The notes below the pieces were generated by a model. The model was not told where the DNA came from and did no database searches. It was given only the letters and a program-made list of their open reading frames with translations. A stretch of DNA of 64,000 nucleotides. Origin: Krasilnikovia cinnamomea. Its GTDB lineage: Bacteria; Actinomycetota; Actinomycetes; Mycobacteriales; Micromonosporaceae. The stretch is taken from contig NZ_SHKY01000001.1 in NCBI RefSeq assembly GCF_004217545.1, forward strand, positions 3,968,001 through 4,032,000, in the 5' to 3' direction. Numbering within the stretch: the stretch's first letter is position 1; the number at the start of each line of letters is the position of its first letter. The position numbers and the translations under genes were made by a program. Shown here one piece after another: positions 24,650 to 35,268 of the stretch.

Positions 24650-25879
24650 CTACGCGGCGGTGGTCGTATCGGCGGCGATCATCGCCTCCACCGGCATGAT
24701 CGCGGAGCCCAGGGCCACCGCGTCGGCGCCGAACGTGGACGGATGCAGGTCGAACTGCGCACCCGGCCGGGCGAGACTGTGCGCCCGGATGGCCCGCTCC
24801 AGCGGCTCGGCGAGGCGCTCCATCAACCGCAGCCCCACCCAGCCGCCCACGATGATGCGCTGCGGATTGGCCAGATTCACCATGTTCGCCAGGCCCAGGC
24901 CGACCGTGTCGACCACCTCGTCGCGCAGCGCCGCCGCAGCAGCGTCGGACTCGGCCGCGTCGAGGAACGCGCCGATCGCCTGCCAGCCCGCACCGTCGAA
25001 GACCCCGCCGGCGCGCCGCCACGCGTCCAGGATGGCGTCGGAACCGACGTACGCCTCCAGGCAGCCGTGGCCGCCGCAGCGGCACGGCAGGCCGCCGCGC
25101 TGCACCTTCGTGTGTCCCCACTCGGCCGCGCTGGACGCGTACCCGTGGGTCAGGCGGCCCTCGTTGACGATGCCGAGACCGACGCCGCGGCCCAGCAGCG
25201 CGACCAGGCAGTGCTCCACGTCGCGGGCGGCGCCGAACCACAGCTCCGCCTTGGCCTGGGTCTTGGCGCCGTTCTCCGCGAAGACCGGGACGTCCGCGGC
25301 CAGCAGACGCTCGACCGGGACGGGCGGCCACGGCAGGGTGGGCGCGTAGAGGATCTGCCGGTCGTCGGCGTCAAGTTCCACCAGGCCGGGCAGGCCCAGG
25401 CCGATGCCGAGCAGGCGCGGCCAGGCGTACGGATTGCGTTCGCGCAGCGCGGCGAGCGCGTCCGCGAGGTCCTGGGCGATGGTCTCGGCGGACTCCTCGT
25501 GGCGGCCGCCCCGGAACTCGCGGTCCACCCGGTTCATCGTCAGGTCGAACAGTTCGACCGTCACGCCGTTCTCGCCGACGTCCGCGCCGACCGAGTACGC
25601 GGCCTCCGGGCGCGGGCCGATCAGCGCGATCGGCCGCCCGCCCCGGGACGAGACCGAGCCGTTCTCCTGCACGAGGCCCTCGCCGATCAGCTCGGCGACG
25701 AGCTTGGTGACCGAGGCCGGGGAGAGGTCGCAGACCTGGCCGAGCTTGGCCCGGGTGGTCTCCCGGGACAGGATGATGTGCCGCAGCACCAGCGAGCGGT
25801 TGCGCTGCCGCAGCGACGTCACCGTGGATGCCTCGGGGACGGTGAACCGTGCCCGCCCCGAGGTGTAACTGACGCCCAT
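24650..25879 (-). CDS. ROK-family transcriptional regulator
   Basis: A 409-aa ROK protein. The N-terminal winged helix (residues about 20-75) includes RETTRAKLGQVCDLSPASVTKLVAEL. The rest is a sugar-kinase-like ATPase fold with VGADVGENGVTVELFDL, the ROK signature region VALLGRGVGLGIVNEGRLTHG, and the zinc-binding CRCGGHGCLEAY (about 270-280). Start ATG 25879 has GGAGG 5 nt upstream. Such regulators repress sugar-uptake or catabolic genes until the sugar binds. No transporter or glycosidase is adjacent, so the target is unknown. Confidence 0.93.
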   Translation of the reverse strand: MGVSYTSGRARFTVPEASTVTSLRQRNRSLVLRHIILSRETTRAKLGQVCDLSPASVTKLVAELIGEGLVQENGSVSSRGGRPIALIGPRPEAAYSVGADVGENGVTVELFDLTMNRVDREFRGGRHEESAETIAQDLADALAALRERNPYAWPRLLGIGLGLPGLVELDADDRQILYAPTLPWPPVPVERLLAADVPVFAENGAKTQAKAELWFGAARDVEHCLVALLGRGVGLGIVNEGRLTHGYASSAAEWGHTKVQRGGLPCRCGGHGCLEAYVGSDAILDAWRRAGGVFDGAGWQAIGAFLDAAESDAAAAALRDEVVDTVGLGLANMVNLANPQRIIVGGWVGLRLMERLAEPLERAIRAHSLARPGAQFDLHPSTFGADAVALGSAIMPVEAMIAADTTTAA

Positions 25880-25942
25880 ATGCCTCCGACAGCCGCTACC
25901 TGCGGACATGTCTACACCGCGGCGGGCGGCCAGTCCATCGGG

Positions 25943-25980
25943 GTAGGGGTGCCCCGGCTGGTGGGCCGGGGCACCCCTAC
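25943..25980 (-). terminator. Strong hairpin after the PhoX-like gene
   Basis: A perfect 15-bp stem (GTAGGGGTGCCCCGG and its complement) with an 8-nt loop starts 7 bp beyond the phosphatase stop. It has no T-run but a very stable stem. Confidence 0.75.
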
Positions 25981-25986
25981 GGCGGC

Positions 25987-27381
25987 TCAGTGGCCGCGGC
26001 CCCACGGCCCGGTGATCGCGAAGACCAGTCCGGGCGCCTGGATGTTGGCGAACAGGATGTCCGCGTTCTGACTGAACGTCGGCCCGGCGAACTCGCTGTC
26101 GTTCAGCTCGTTGCGGGCCATCGCGTACGCCTCGCCGCGCTCGGTGAGGCCGACGAGGTGGCTCAGGCCCTCGCCGTCCTCGGCCATCATCAGCCCGCCC
26201 AGCGGCGAGACCGTGATGTTGTCCGGGCCGTCGAAGTTGCCCTCCTGCGCCGGGTCCCGGTTGACCCCGAAGATGGTCTTGAGGGTGATCGTGGCGCGCC
26301 TCGGGTCGTAGAACCACACCTGGCCGTCGTGCTCGTTGCGGCTGCCGTCGTCCTTGCGGGCGTACGAGGCGACGAAGTAGATGCCGCCGTCGCCCTGCCA
26401 CTGGCCTTCCAGCTTGCGGCTGCGGGTGACCTGGTCGTCGGTGAACTGCTTGCGCACCGACACCGTCTTCGCGAGGCGGTCCGGCACGTCGACCCAGGTG
26501 ACGTCGAAGCGGGTGCCGGGCTCGGTGGCCTCGGACAGGTCGGCGACGTGCCCGCCGTCCCGGGTGCAGCGCATCGCCTCCAGGGTGCCCGCGGTGTCGC
26601 CGCCGGGGCTGAGCGCCAGCTCCCGCAGCGCGCCCTTGCCGCCCCGGAAGCGGCGCGGCGGGGTCCACCGGAAGTACAGGCCGAGCGGCGCGTTGGCGTC
26701 CTCGGTCAGGTAGATCTGGCGGGTACGCGGGTCCACGGCGACGGCCTCGTGGGCGTACCGGCCGAGGAAGGCCAGCGGCACCGGGTCCCGGTTCGCCTCC
26801 TTGTCGACCGGGTCGACCTCGAACACGTACCCGTGGTCCTTCTGGAACACCCCGCCCGCGCGCTGCTCGGTCTCCTCGCAGGTCAGCCACGTGTTCCACG
26901 GGGTGATGCCGCCCGCGCAGTTGTTGTGCGTGCCGGCCAGGCTCACGTACTCGCGCAGCCGGGCGCCGTGCCGGTCCACCTCGATGTTGGTGGTGCCGCC
27001 CCCGGCGCCGGGGTCGTAGGTGAGGCCCGGCAGGGCGGGCACCCGGTACGGCTCGGTGCCGTTGATCTCGTGGTTGTTGACGAGTACCCAGCCGGTGCGG
27101 GAGCGGAAGCAGGCCGTGCCGTCGGCGTCGCTGGGGGTGGGCTGCCCGGTCTCGAGCAGCGTCTCACCGGCGTGCGCGACGACCTGGTAGCGGAAGCCCC
27201 GGGGGAGCGCGAGCAGTCCCTTGGGGTCGGGGACGAGCGGGCCGTAACCGACCGCGGGGCGGCAGGCGGCCTGGGCCTCGACGGGACCGGCGATCGCCTC
27301 GAGGCTGCCACCGATCGCGATGCCGAGGCCACCGGCCATACCGGCGCGCAGCACGCTGCGCCGGGGGAACGCGCTGGACAT
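25987..27381 (-). CDS. PhoX-like alkaline phosphatase (DUF839), Tat-secreted
   Basis: A 464-aa secreted protein. The N-terminus SSAFPRRSVLRAGMAGGLGIAIGG is a twin-arginine signal (RRSVLR). The body has the DUF839 features: WVLVNNHEINGTEP, TWLTCEETE, VAVDPRTRQIYLTED and RNEHDGQVWFYDP. PhoX enzymes use Ca/Fe centres and release phosphate from organic esters outside the cell, commonly under phosphate limitation. No PhoB box was recognised upstream. The gene is monocistronic with a strong terminator hairpin. Confidence 0.9.
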   Translation of the reverse strand: MSSAFPRRSVLRAGMAGGLGIAIGGSLEAIAGPVEAQAACRPAVGYGPLVPDPKGLLALPRGFRYQVVAHAGETLLETGQPTPSDADGTACFRSRTGWVLVNNHEINGTEPYRVPALPGLTYDPGAGGGTTNIEVDRHGARLREYVSLAGTHNNCAGGITPWNTWLTCEETEQRAGGVFQKDHGYVFEVDPVDKEANRDPVPLAFLGRYAHEAVAVDPRTRQIYLTEDANAPLGLYFRWTPPRRFRGGKGALRELALSPGGDTAGTLEAMRCTRDGGHVADLSEATEPGTRFDVTWVDVPDRLAKTVSVRKQFTDDQVTRSRKLEGQWQGDGGIYFVASYARKDDGSRNEHDGQVWFYDPRRATITLKTIFGVNRDPAQEGNFDGPDNITVSPLGGLMMAEDGEGLSHLVGLTERGEAYAMARNELNDSEFAGPTFSQNADILFANIQAPGLVFAITGPWGRGH

Positions 27382-27494
27382 GTTTCCTCCATGGGTACGG
27401 GTGGACGGTGTCCCGTACCCAAACGATCCGGTGCGGCCGGGCCTCCCCCTACCCGGCTACCGATCGGTGAACACTCTGTGAAACATCCGGCACG

Positions 27495-27528
27495 GTGCCC
27501 GGCACGCGCGACGACGCGTGCCGGGCAC
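27495..27528 (-). terminator. Hairpin after the small secreted protein gene
   Basis: A perfect 14-bp stem (GTGCCCGGCACGCG and its complement) with a 6-nt loop, 14 bp beyond the stop of the 27542-28063 gene. Confidence 0.75.
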
Positions 27529-27541
27529 CCGGATTCCGGTG

Positions 27542-28063
27542 TTACGGCCGGACCCGCTCGACCGCGAGGGTCCAGTCGTCGAGGCGCAGGGACGTCGCCC
27601 CGGCCACCACGCCCGCCTGGACCTGCACCCGGTAGGTGCCCGCGGACAGGAACGGCGAGGTGCGCTCGATCGCGTGGCTCTCCCAGTTGTCGGTGGTGCC
27701 GCTGCCGGAGTCGAACGCGAAGTCGGTCCCGACCTGCGGGCTCATCTCGAAGAACGTGCCGTTGGGCCGGATCACGACGATGCGCACGGAGCACCAGCCG
27801 CCGCCTGCGCAGAACGACTCGGCGCTGAATCGGGCGTCGATCATCTTGCGGGTGCCGCTCGGCACGACGATGCTGGTGATGGCGCCGGGCACGCCGACGA
27901 ACGCGGCGGAGCTGGTCGACCAGGCATCGCTCTGGTGGACGTAGCGCTGCTGGTCGGTAAACGTGCCGGTGCGTCCGGTGATCACGGCATGCGCGACCGT
28001 GCCGGTGAGTACGACGGCCGCGGATGCGGCCACTGCGGTGAGAATCTTGGCAAGCCTGGACAT
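27542..28063 (-). CDS. Small secreted protein of unknown function
   Basis: A 173-aa protein. Start ATG 28063 has GGGAGA about 7 nt upstream. A classical signal peptide (MSRLAKILTAVAASAAVVLTG, cleavage near TVAHA) precedes a beta-rich mature part with two cysteines close together (FCAGGGWC). The segment FLSAGTYRVQVQAGV resembles jelly-roll-like surface proteins. I do not recognise the family. It is a single gene with its own terminator, next to a long non-coding stretch. Confidence 0.75.
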   Translation of the reverse strand: MSRLAKILTAVAASAAVVLTGTVAHAVITGRTGTFTDQQRYVHQSDAWSTSSAAFVGVPGAITSIVVPSGTRKMIDARFSAESFCAGGGWCSVRIVVIRPNGTFFEMSPQVGTDFAFDSGSGTTDNWESHAIERTSPFLSAGTYRVQVQAGVVAGATSLRLDDWTLAVERVRP

Positions 28064-28419
28064 TACGGTCTCCCTCAACTCCCGCGCCGCGGCCCCCCTG
28101 CCGGACGCTGGGTATTCAGAGTGGCGGTACAAAAGGTGCAATGCCACAAAAATCAGCCCGAGGTCCTTGATCCGACACCTCCGCGTGGATCGTCCTCCAA
28201 GGACCTCCCGTGCTGCCCGCGCCCCGGGCCGACAACGGCGGTTCGCGCTGCGTCGCAGGGGTAAGCATCCACAAGGGAGGGGCGCCCCCCGATCCTCTGT
28301 AGAAGCTCATCGGCGGGCTGTTTCCGCATGATCAAGTTAGGCGCACCTAACTAAAGCTGATAGCGGACGAACTGGCCGAAACGGATGCACGACCCTGGGA
28401 CCGGATGGAGACTACGGTC
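28064..28419. other. 356-bp non-coding region between the secreted protein and transketolase genes
   Basis: No convincing gene was seen. It holds a 10-bp inverted repeat (GAGGTCCTTG at 28160-28169, its complement at 28198-28207) with inner ATCC/GGAT pairing, and an iron-box-like palindrome at 28335-28352 nearer the transketolase start. Both divergent promoters must lie here. A short RNA cannot be excluded. Confidence 0.6.
28335..28352. promoter_or_regulatory. Iron-box-like palindrome upstream of transketolase
   Basis: AGTTAGGCGCACCTAACT is a perfect palindrome apart from its 4-nt centre. The core TTAGGCGCACCTAA differs by one base from the right part of the DtxR/IdeR-type box as I recall it (TTAGGTTAGGCTCACCTAA). 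It lies 68 bp before the start codon. Confidence 0.4.
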
Positions 28420-30516
28420 ATGACGGCGACCTCGACGGACCTCGACCAACTGTCGATCAACGCGATCCGTGCGCTCGCGATGGACGCGGTGCAGGCCGCG
28501 AACTCCGGGCACCCCGGCACTCCGATGGCGCTGGCGCCGGTGGCGTACACGTTGTGGCAGCGGTTCCTGCGCTACGACCCGGAGCTGCCGATCTGGGCCA
28601 ACCGGGACCGGTTCGTGCTCTCCGCCGGACACGCCTCCACGCTGCTGTACTCGCTGCTGCACCTGTCCGGCGTCAAGGCGGTCAACGCCGACTACGAGAC
28701 CATCGGGGAACCCGCCGTCTCCCTCGACGACCTGCGCAACTTCCGGCAGCTCGAGTCGAAATGCCCGGGTCACCCCGAGTACCGGTGGACCTCCGGGGTC
28801 GAGACCACCACCGGCCCGCTGGGCACCGGCATCGCCACCAGCGTCGGCATGGCGATGGCCGAGCGCTGGCTGGCCGCCCGGTACAACCGGCCCGGCTTCG
28901 GCCTGTTCGACTATGACGTGTACGCCCTGTGCGGCGACGGCGACATGATGGAGGGCATCGGCCAGGAGGCGGCCAGCCTCGCCGGTCACCTGCGGCTGGC
29001 CAACCTCTGCTGGATCTACGACAACAACCGGATCACCATCGAGGGCGATACCGGCCTGGCGTTCAGCGACGACGTGGCGACCCGCTTCATCGGGTACGGG
29101 TGGAACGTCACCCGCGTCGGCGACGCCAACGACCTGGCGATGCTGGACCGGGCGTTCACGGTGTTCCGGCGGGAGAACGACCGGCCCACCCTGATCATCG
29201 TCGACAGCCACATCGGGTACGGCGCCCCCACCAAGCAGGGCACCGCGGCGGCGCACGGCGAACCGCTCGGCGTCGACGAGGTACGGGCGGCCAAGGAGTT
29301 CTTCGGCTGGCCCACCGAGCCGACGTTCCACGTGCCCGCGGAGGTCTACACCCACTTCGCGAACGGCTCCGGTGCGCGCGCCGGCGAACTGCGGCACAAG
29401 TGGGAGGCCGAGTTCGCCGCGTACGCCCAGCAGTTCCCCGACCTGGCCGACGAGCTCAACCGCATGCAGAAGCGCACCCTGCCCGCCGGCTGGGACGCCG
29501 ACATCCCGACCTTCGAGGCGGACCCGAAGGGCCTGGCCACCCGCGAGTCCAACGGGCGGGTGCTCAACGCGGTCGCGGGCCGGGTCCCATGGCTGGTCGG
29601 CGGCTCAGCCGACCTGGCCCCGTCCACCAAGACGCTGATGAAAGGCCAAGGGTCCTTCGAGCCCGGCGCCTACGACGGGCGCAACCTGCACTTCGGGGTC
29701 CGCGAACACGCCGCGGCCGCGGTCGCCAACGGGCTGGCGCTGTCGAAGCTGCGCGCGTACCAGGCCGGGTTCCTGATCTTCCACGACTTCCAGCGCGGCG
29801 CGGTCCGGCTCTCCGCGCTGATGGAACTGCCGGTGATCCACGTCTACACCCACGACTCGATCGGGGTCGGCGAGGACGGGCCCACCCACCAGCCGGTCGA
29901 GCACCTCGCCTCGCTGCGGGCCATGCCGGGCATGATCGACCTGCGCCCGGCGGACGCCAACGAGGTCGCCGAGGCGTGGCGGTTCCTCATGCCGCTGCGG
30001 CACGAACCGGTGGCGCTGGTGCTGTCCCGTCAGGCGCTGCCCACCCTCGACCGGTCGAAGTACGCGCCCGCGTCCGGCCTGGCCCGCGGCGCGTACGTGC
30101 TGGCCGACCCGCCCGGCGGCGACCCCGAGGTCATCCTCGTCGCCACCGGCAGCGAGGTGTCGCTCGCGGTCGCCGCGTTCGAGGAACTGACCGGCGAGGG
30201 GGTCCGCTGCCGGGTGGTGAGCCTGCCGTCGTGGGAGCTGTTCGCCCGCCAGCCGAAGGAGTACCAGGAGCAGGTGCTGCCGCCCGCCGTGACCGCGCGG
30301 GTGGCGATCGAGCAGGCGTCCGCGTTCGGCTGGGAACGGTACGTCGGCACCGAGGGCGCCATCGTGGCCATGTCCACGTTCGGCGAATCCGCGCCGCTGA
30401 AGGCTCTGCTGACCCGGTTCGGCTTCACCCCCGAGGCGGTGGCGCAGAAGGCACGGGAGCAGATCGCCCGGCACCGCGGCACCGACGCCTCGGTCAGCGC
30501 CCCGGACCACGGCTGA
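28420..30516 (+). CDS. tkt: Transketolase
   Basis: A 698-aa thiamine-diphosphate enzyme of the pentose phosphate pathway that moves two-carbon ketol units between sugar phosphates. The ThDP motif is GDGDMMEGIGQEA ending in YDNNRITIEG. Other hallmarks are NSGHPGTPMALAP near the N-terminus and HDSIGVGEDGPTHQP in the pyrimidine domain. The ATG at 28420, with GGAG upstream, is chosen over an ATG at 28405. It is separate from the usual tal/zwf cluster in this window. An iron-box-like palindrome upstream hints at regulation, unproven. A perfect terminator hairpin follows. Confidence 0.96.
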   Translation: MTATSTDLDQLSINAIRALAMDAVQAANSGHPGTPMALAPVAYTLWQRFLRYDPELPIWANRDRFVLSAGHASTLLYSLLHLSGVKAVNADYETIGEPAVSLDDLRNFRQLESKCPGHPEYRWTSGVETTTGPLGTGIATSVGMAMAERWLAARYNRPGFGLFDYDVYALCGDGDMMEGIGQEAASLAGHLRLANLCWIYDNNRITIEGDTGLAFSDDVATRFIGYGWNVTRVGDANDLAMLDRAFTVFRRENDRPTLIIVDSHIGYGAPTKQGTAAAHGEPLGVDEVRAAKEFFGWPTEPTFHVPAEVYTHFANGSGARAGELRHKWEAEFAAYAQQFPDLADELNRMQKRTLPAGWDADIPTFEADPKGLATRESNGRVLNAVAGRVPWLVGGSADLAPSTKTLMKGQGSFEPGAYDGRNLHFGVREHAAAAVANGLALSKLRAYQAGFLIFHDFQRGAVRLSALMELPVIHVYTHDSIGVGEDGPTHQPVEHLASLRAMPGMIDLRPADANEVAEAWRFLMPLRHEPVALVLSRQALPTLDRSKYAPASGLARGAYVLADPPGGDPEVILVATGSEVSLAVAAFEELTGEGVRCRVVSLPSWELFARQPKEYQEQVLPPAVTARVAIEQASAFGWERYVGTEGAIVAMSTFGESAPLKALLTRFGFTPEAVAQKAREQIARHRGTDASVSAPDHG

Positions 30517-30520
30517 CACG

Positions 30521-30558
30521 CGAAACATCCGCCCCGCGTCTGCGGAGCGGATGTTTCG
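30521..30558. terminator. Terminator hairpin after transketolase
   Basis: A 12-bp outer stem (CGAAACATCCGC and complement) with an inner CCGC/GCGG pair. It starts 5 bp after the stop and may also serve the convergent metalloprotease gene. Confidence 0.8.
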
Positions 30559-30605
30559 TCAGGCCGGTACACCGGAGTTGCGGCGCCGGTGTGCGGCCGG
30601 CCCGG

Positions 30606-31556
30606 TCAGCCGTTGGCGCGGAACGCGACCCAGGCGTCGCTCATCCGCTTGGCCTGACCGGGGGTGAACATGTTCATGCAGGAGTCCTGCGTGTAGTCCA
30701 TGAAGTTGTGGATCGGGTCCAGCCCGGGCGCGGAGCAGGTGTCGGCACCGTCGGGGCAGTTGTACTGCGCGACCGCCTCGGCGGGCGTGTCGTCGACGTG
30801 GTCGCCCTTCTTCTTGCAGCCGTTCTCGAAGGTGTGCTCCAGCGCCAGCCAGTGCCCGGTCTCGTGGGTCAGGGTGTCACCCTCGGAGTAGTCACCGAGG
30901 TTGCCGCCCGGCATCGTCTCGCCGATCATCACCACGCCGTCCATGAAGTCGCGGCCGTTCGTGGTGACCTTCTTGGGGAAGTACGACCAGCCGAGTACGC
31001 CGTCGGCGATGTTGGCCGCGTACACGTTCAGGGTGCGGGCGTCGCCTACCTTCAGCGCCTTCTTCATCGCCTTCTCCGGCTTGCCCGGCTCGATGTTGTA
31101 CCAGGCGCTGTTGACCGTCCACGTCGTACCGGTGAGCTTGAACCGGAACGGCGTGTCCGACGCGTCCTTGGCGGTCTTACCCGAGTACGAGTCGTTCAGC
31201 ACCACCATCTGCGCCGCGATCATCTTCTGCCACCGCGCCTTCTCCGCCGCGCTGAACGCGTGGTCGGAGAGCATGTGGAAGACCGTGGGGACGGTGACGC
31301 TGCCGTTCGGCAGGCGCTTGGAGTTCTTCATGCCCTCGTACATCTTGGCGTCGGTGCTGCCATACAGCTCGGGGTCCTTGGCGCTGCTGCCACGGGCCAG
31401 GCGGGCCTCGGTGGGCGCCTCCTCGGCACACGCCTGGACGGCGGGGGAGGCCGCCAGGGCCGAGGCGGCAGGGACGACGGACGCCGCACCGGACGCGACG
31501 ACCATCGCGGCCCCACCGGTCAGCAGCGCCAGCCGCTGAGTCCAACTCGTGTGCAT
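30606..31556 (-). CDS. Secreted M43-type zinc metalloprotease
   Basis: A 316-aa secreted protease. The signal peptide spans about residues 1-36 (cleavage near ALAAS). The zinc site is HETGHWLALEH (HExxHxxxxxH), followed by a Met-turn in FMDYTQDSCMNMFT, as in pappalysin/cytophagalysin metzincins. Cysteines in NGCKKK, YNCPDGADTC and DSCMN probably form disulfides. It is likely released or wall-associated, degrading proteins. A single gene with a GGAAGGGCG site upstream of ATG 31556. The prodomain between the signal and the catalytic part is only loosely defined. Confidence 0.92.
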   Translation of the reverse strand: MHTSWTQRLALLTGGAAMVVASGAASVVPAASALAASPAVQACAEEAPTEARLARGSSAKDPELYGSTDAKMYEGMKNSKRLPNGSVTVPTVFHMLSDHAFSAAEKARWQKMIAAQMVVLNDSYSGKTAKDASDTPFRFKLTGTTWTVNSAWYNIEPGKPEKAMKKALKVGDARTLNVYAANIADGVLGWSYFPKKVTTNGRDFMDGVVMIGETMPGGNLGDYSEGDTLTHETGHWLALEHTFENGCKKKGDHVDDTPAEAVAQYNCPDGADTCSAPGLDPIHNFMDYTQDSCMNMFTPGQAKRMSDAWVAFRANG

Positions 31557-31696
31557 AGTCTGCGCCCTTCCGTGATCCGGGATCGCCGGCCCGGCGGTCC
31601 GCGACGTTTCTCGCGGGCGCCGTCCGTGCGGTGTGCACGTTGGCCGGGATCGCCGTACCTGTCGGCCGCGGTGCTCAGCGCAGACTCAAGCGATGA

Positions 31697-33319
31697 TCAA
31701 AGCTGGCTCAAGGTCGGTCCGCTCGGGCCGACGCAGACCCGGTTGCGGCCCTCGCCCTTGGCCGTGTAGAGCGCCTCGTCCGCGCGCGCCAGCACCGTCG
31801 CCGGCGTACACGCCGCGGTGGCGGCCGTGACGCCGACGCTCACCGTCACCGGCAGCCCGCCGGTGATCTGCGCCCACGGGTGGTCGGCGACCGCCCGGCG
31901 CAGATCCTCCAGCCGGAACGCGGCGCCCGCCAGGTCGGTACCGGTGATGGCGACCAGGAACTCCTCGCCGCCGAGCCGGGCGACGAACCCCGACGGCCCG
32001 GTGGGGATGTTCTCCAGCAGCTCGGCGACCGTGACCAGTACCCGGTCGCCGGTGCCGTGCGAGCGCAGATCGTTGACCCGCTTGAAGTGGTCGAGGTCCA
32101 GCAGGGCCACCGCCACGTCCGTGCCGTCGGTCTGGGCCTGCGCCAGCAGCGCGGGCAACCGCTCATCGACCGAACGCCGGTTCTTCAACCCGGTCAACGG
32201 GTCGTGGCGGGCCTGCTGCCGGAACGTCTCGGCCTGCCGCCGGGCCTCCTGCACCTCGAGGACGGCCTGCCGGTTGCGCGCCTGCGCCTCCCGCTGCTCG
32301 CAGCGCAGGTCCTTCTCCGCGAGGTGGTACTCGTGCAGCGTCGCGTAGGCGCGCTCGAAGTCGCGGGCCGCGGCGTACAGCTCGCTCTGTTCCTGCAGTG
32401 CGCGCACCGCCAGCAGGCGGAGCCCGTGCGTCTCGCACAGCCGCCGGCTCTCGTCGAGGGTGGCCTGCGCGGCGGCCAGGTCGCCACGGCACCGCTGGGC
32501 CGTGGCGAGGGTCTGCAGGAGCTCCGCCTCGGCGTCGGACTCCGCCTTCTCCGTCGCGTACCGGGCGAGGGCCTGCCGGGCCATCTGCTCGGCCGCGTCG
32601 TAGTCGCCGAGGCGCAGCCGCACGTGCGCGAACGTGTCGAGCTCCGAGGAGTCCAGTTCCCACCCGGACGCCACGCTCACCTCGCGCAGCCGTTCCAGCA
32701 CCGCCTGGGCGCGCCGGGCATCGCCGAGCGTGCATTCCTTGTACGCGTAGTTGTTCAACGCCATGGTGCGGCAGCTGATGTCGTCCACGCCGATCGCCGC
32801 CCGCTCGGCCTGCTCGTACCGTTTCCGGGCCTCGGACATCGAGCCGGTGTCCGCGAACGCGTCGGCCAGCTTGACCAGGTACGAGATGTGCTGCGCCGGC
32901 CCGGTCCCCTCGTCGAGGGCGTCCACGGCCTGCAGCATGTGATCGAGGTTGGCGCTCAGGTCACCCATCGTCAGATGGGTGCGGGCCAGCAGCATGTGCG
33001 CCCGCGCCAGCAGCGGCCGGCAGTCGTTGTCGGCGGCCCACGCCTGGGCCTGCCACATCAGCTTCACCGCGTCGGCCAGGTCACTGCGGCGGTCGAGCAG
33101 GTCGGCGCGCAGCAGCCGGGCCTGCCACCGCACCCGCTCGGCCCCGGCCGCCGTGGCCGCCTCCTCCAGCGCCACGACCCTGGGCAGGGTGTCGTCGACG
33201 TCATACCCGCCGTGCTTCTCCAGCTCGTCGAGCTGCGCGGACAGGTTCGCGGCGATGCGCGCGGCGCTGTCGTCGGGGCTGGGCGCGGTGCGTGGCCGGT
33301 GTGTCGCCGACACGTCCAT
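31697..33319 (-). CDS. TPR-GGDEF diguanylate cyclase
   Basis: A 540-aa soluble protein. Residues about 20-340 are tetratricopeptide-like helices (LLARAHMLLARTHLTMGDLSA and similar). A coiled-coil at about 340-375 (EQREAQARNRQAVLEVQEARRQ) leads into a GGDEF domain that starts RHDPLTGLKNRRSVDE and carries GGEEF, so catalysis is likely. No RxxD inhibitory site precedes it, unlike the cyclase at 23.5 kb. ATG 33319 has GGGGGGAGG upstream. The TPR array probably senses a protein or peptide partner. It lies divergent to the ahcY riboswitch region. Confidence 0.9.
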   Translation of the reverse strand: MDVSATHRPRTAPSPDDSAARIAANLSAQLDELEKHGGYDVDDTLPRVVALEEAATAAGAERVRWQARLLRADLLDRRSDLADAVKLMWQAQAWAADNDCRPLLARAHMLLARTHLTMGDLSANLDHMLQAVDALDEGTGPAQHISYLVKLADAFADTGSMSEARKRYEQAERAAIGVDDISCRTMALNNYAYKECTLGDARRAQAVLERLREVSVASGWELDSSELDTFAHVRLRLGDYDAAEQMARQALARYATEKAESDAEAELLQTLATAQRCRGDLAAAQATLDESRRLCETHGLRLLAVRALQEQSELYAAARDFERAYATLHEYHLAEKDLRCEQREAQARNRQAVLEVQEARRQAETFRQQARHDPLTGLKNRRSVDERLPALLAQAQTDGTDVAVALLDLDHFKRVNDLRSHGTGDRVLVTVAELLENIPTGPSGFVARLGGEEFLVAITGTDLAGAAFRLEDLRRAVADHPWAQITGGLPVTVSVGVTAATAACTPATVLARADEALYTAKGEGRNRVCVGPSGPTLSQL

Positions 33320-33550
33320 CGCGCTGCCTCCCCCCTGGGTCCATCCCTCTGGCGGACCCCACCCCGATCCTGGGCGCTCATCGACGTGGGGGCGCGCGAC
33401 ATGAGACTTCCGGACCCACCGCGATCTTGCGTACGCCCGGCACCCGGCCGTGATTGTCCCGCCGCCCACACGGGCTCACACCGGCCCCAGCAGGCACACG
33501 AGACCGTGGTCACATCGCTACGGTGAGCGAGCATGCGGTGGGCGGCGCGA

Positions 33551-33580
33551 TTGACAGTCGGCCCGAAGCGCGTCTAGTCT
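33551..33580 (+). promoter_or_regulatory. Probable housekeeping promoter for ahcY
   Basis: TTGACA (33551-33556), an 18-nt spacer and TAGTCT (33575-33580). It would start a transcript near 33587, giving a leader of about 210 nt that contains the whole riboswitch. Confidence 0.65.
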
Positions 33581-33619
33581 CGCAACGCAGTGAGAACTCT
33601 GCGCCACGCTGGGCGCAGG

Positions 33620-33714
33620 CCGGTGTCGAGAGGCGCTGCGACGGACCGGAGCCGCTGATGCGGACCGGGTCCGCCACGCTCGGCTCATGGCTTACGAATC
33701 ACCAAGGGCGCCTC
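33620..33714 (+). promoter_or_regulatory. SAH riboswitch aptamer upstream of ahcY
   Basis: The sequence GTCGAGAGGCGCTGCGACGG (33625 on), then CCACGCTCGGC and finally AAGGGCGCCTC, follows the S-adenosylhomocysteine riboswitch pattern. CGAG (33627-33630) pairs with CTCG (33679-33682), and GAGGCGC (33630-33636) pairs with GCGCCTC (33708-33714) as the pseudoknot. The location upstream of the SAH hydrolase gene fits the class. The 3' pseudoknot strand lies inside the terminator stem, so ligand binding should prevent termination. Confidence 0.9.
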
Positions 33715-33731
33715 CTACCGGAGGTGCCCTT
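33704..33731 (+). terminator. Riboswitch-controlled terminator
   Basis: AAGGGCGCCTCC pairs with GGAGGTGCCCTT (one G-U) around a TACC loop, followed by TTCT. Its 5' strand contains the GCGCCTC needed for the SAH-riboswitch pseudoknot, so the two structures exclude each other and SAH should turn ahcY on. Confidence 0.85.
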
Positions 33732-33799
33732 TCTGCATCTCCCGGTACGTGGAAGCCCTGGCCGGTCCACCCGGCTCAGGCACACATGGAAGGGACGCG

Positions 33800-35260
<1,461 letters not shown>

Positions 35261-35268
35261 CGACGTGT

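Noticed and set aside
28116..28335. Short minus-strand ORFs in the region before transketolase
   Set aside because: No ribosome site, no recognisable motif and no family resemblance. The region is better described as non-coding.
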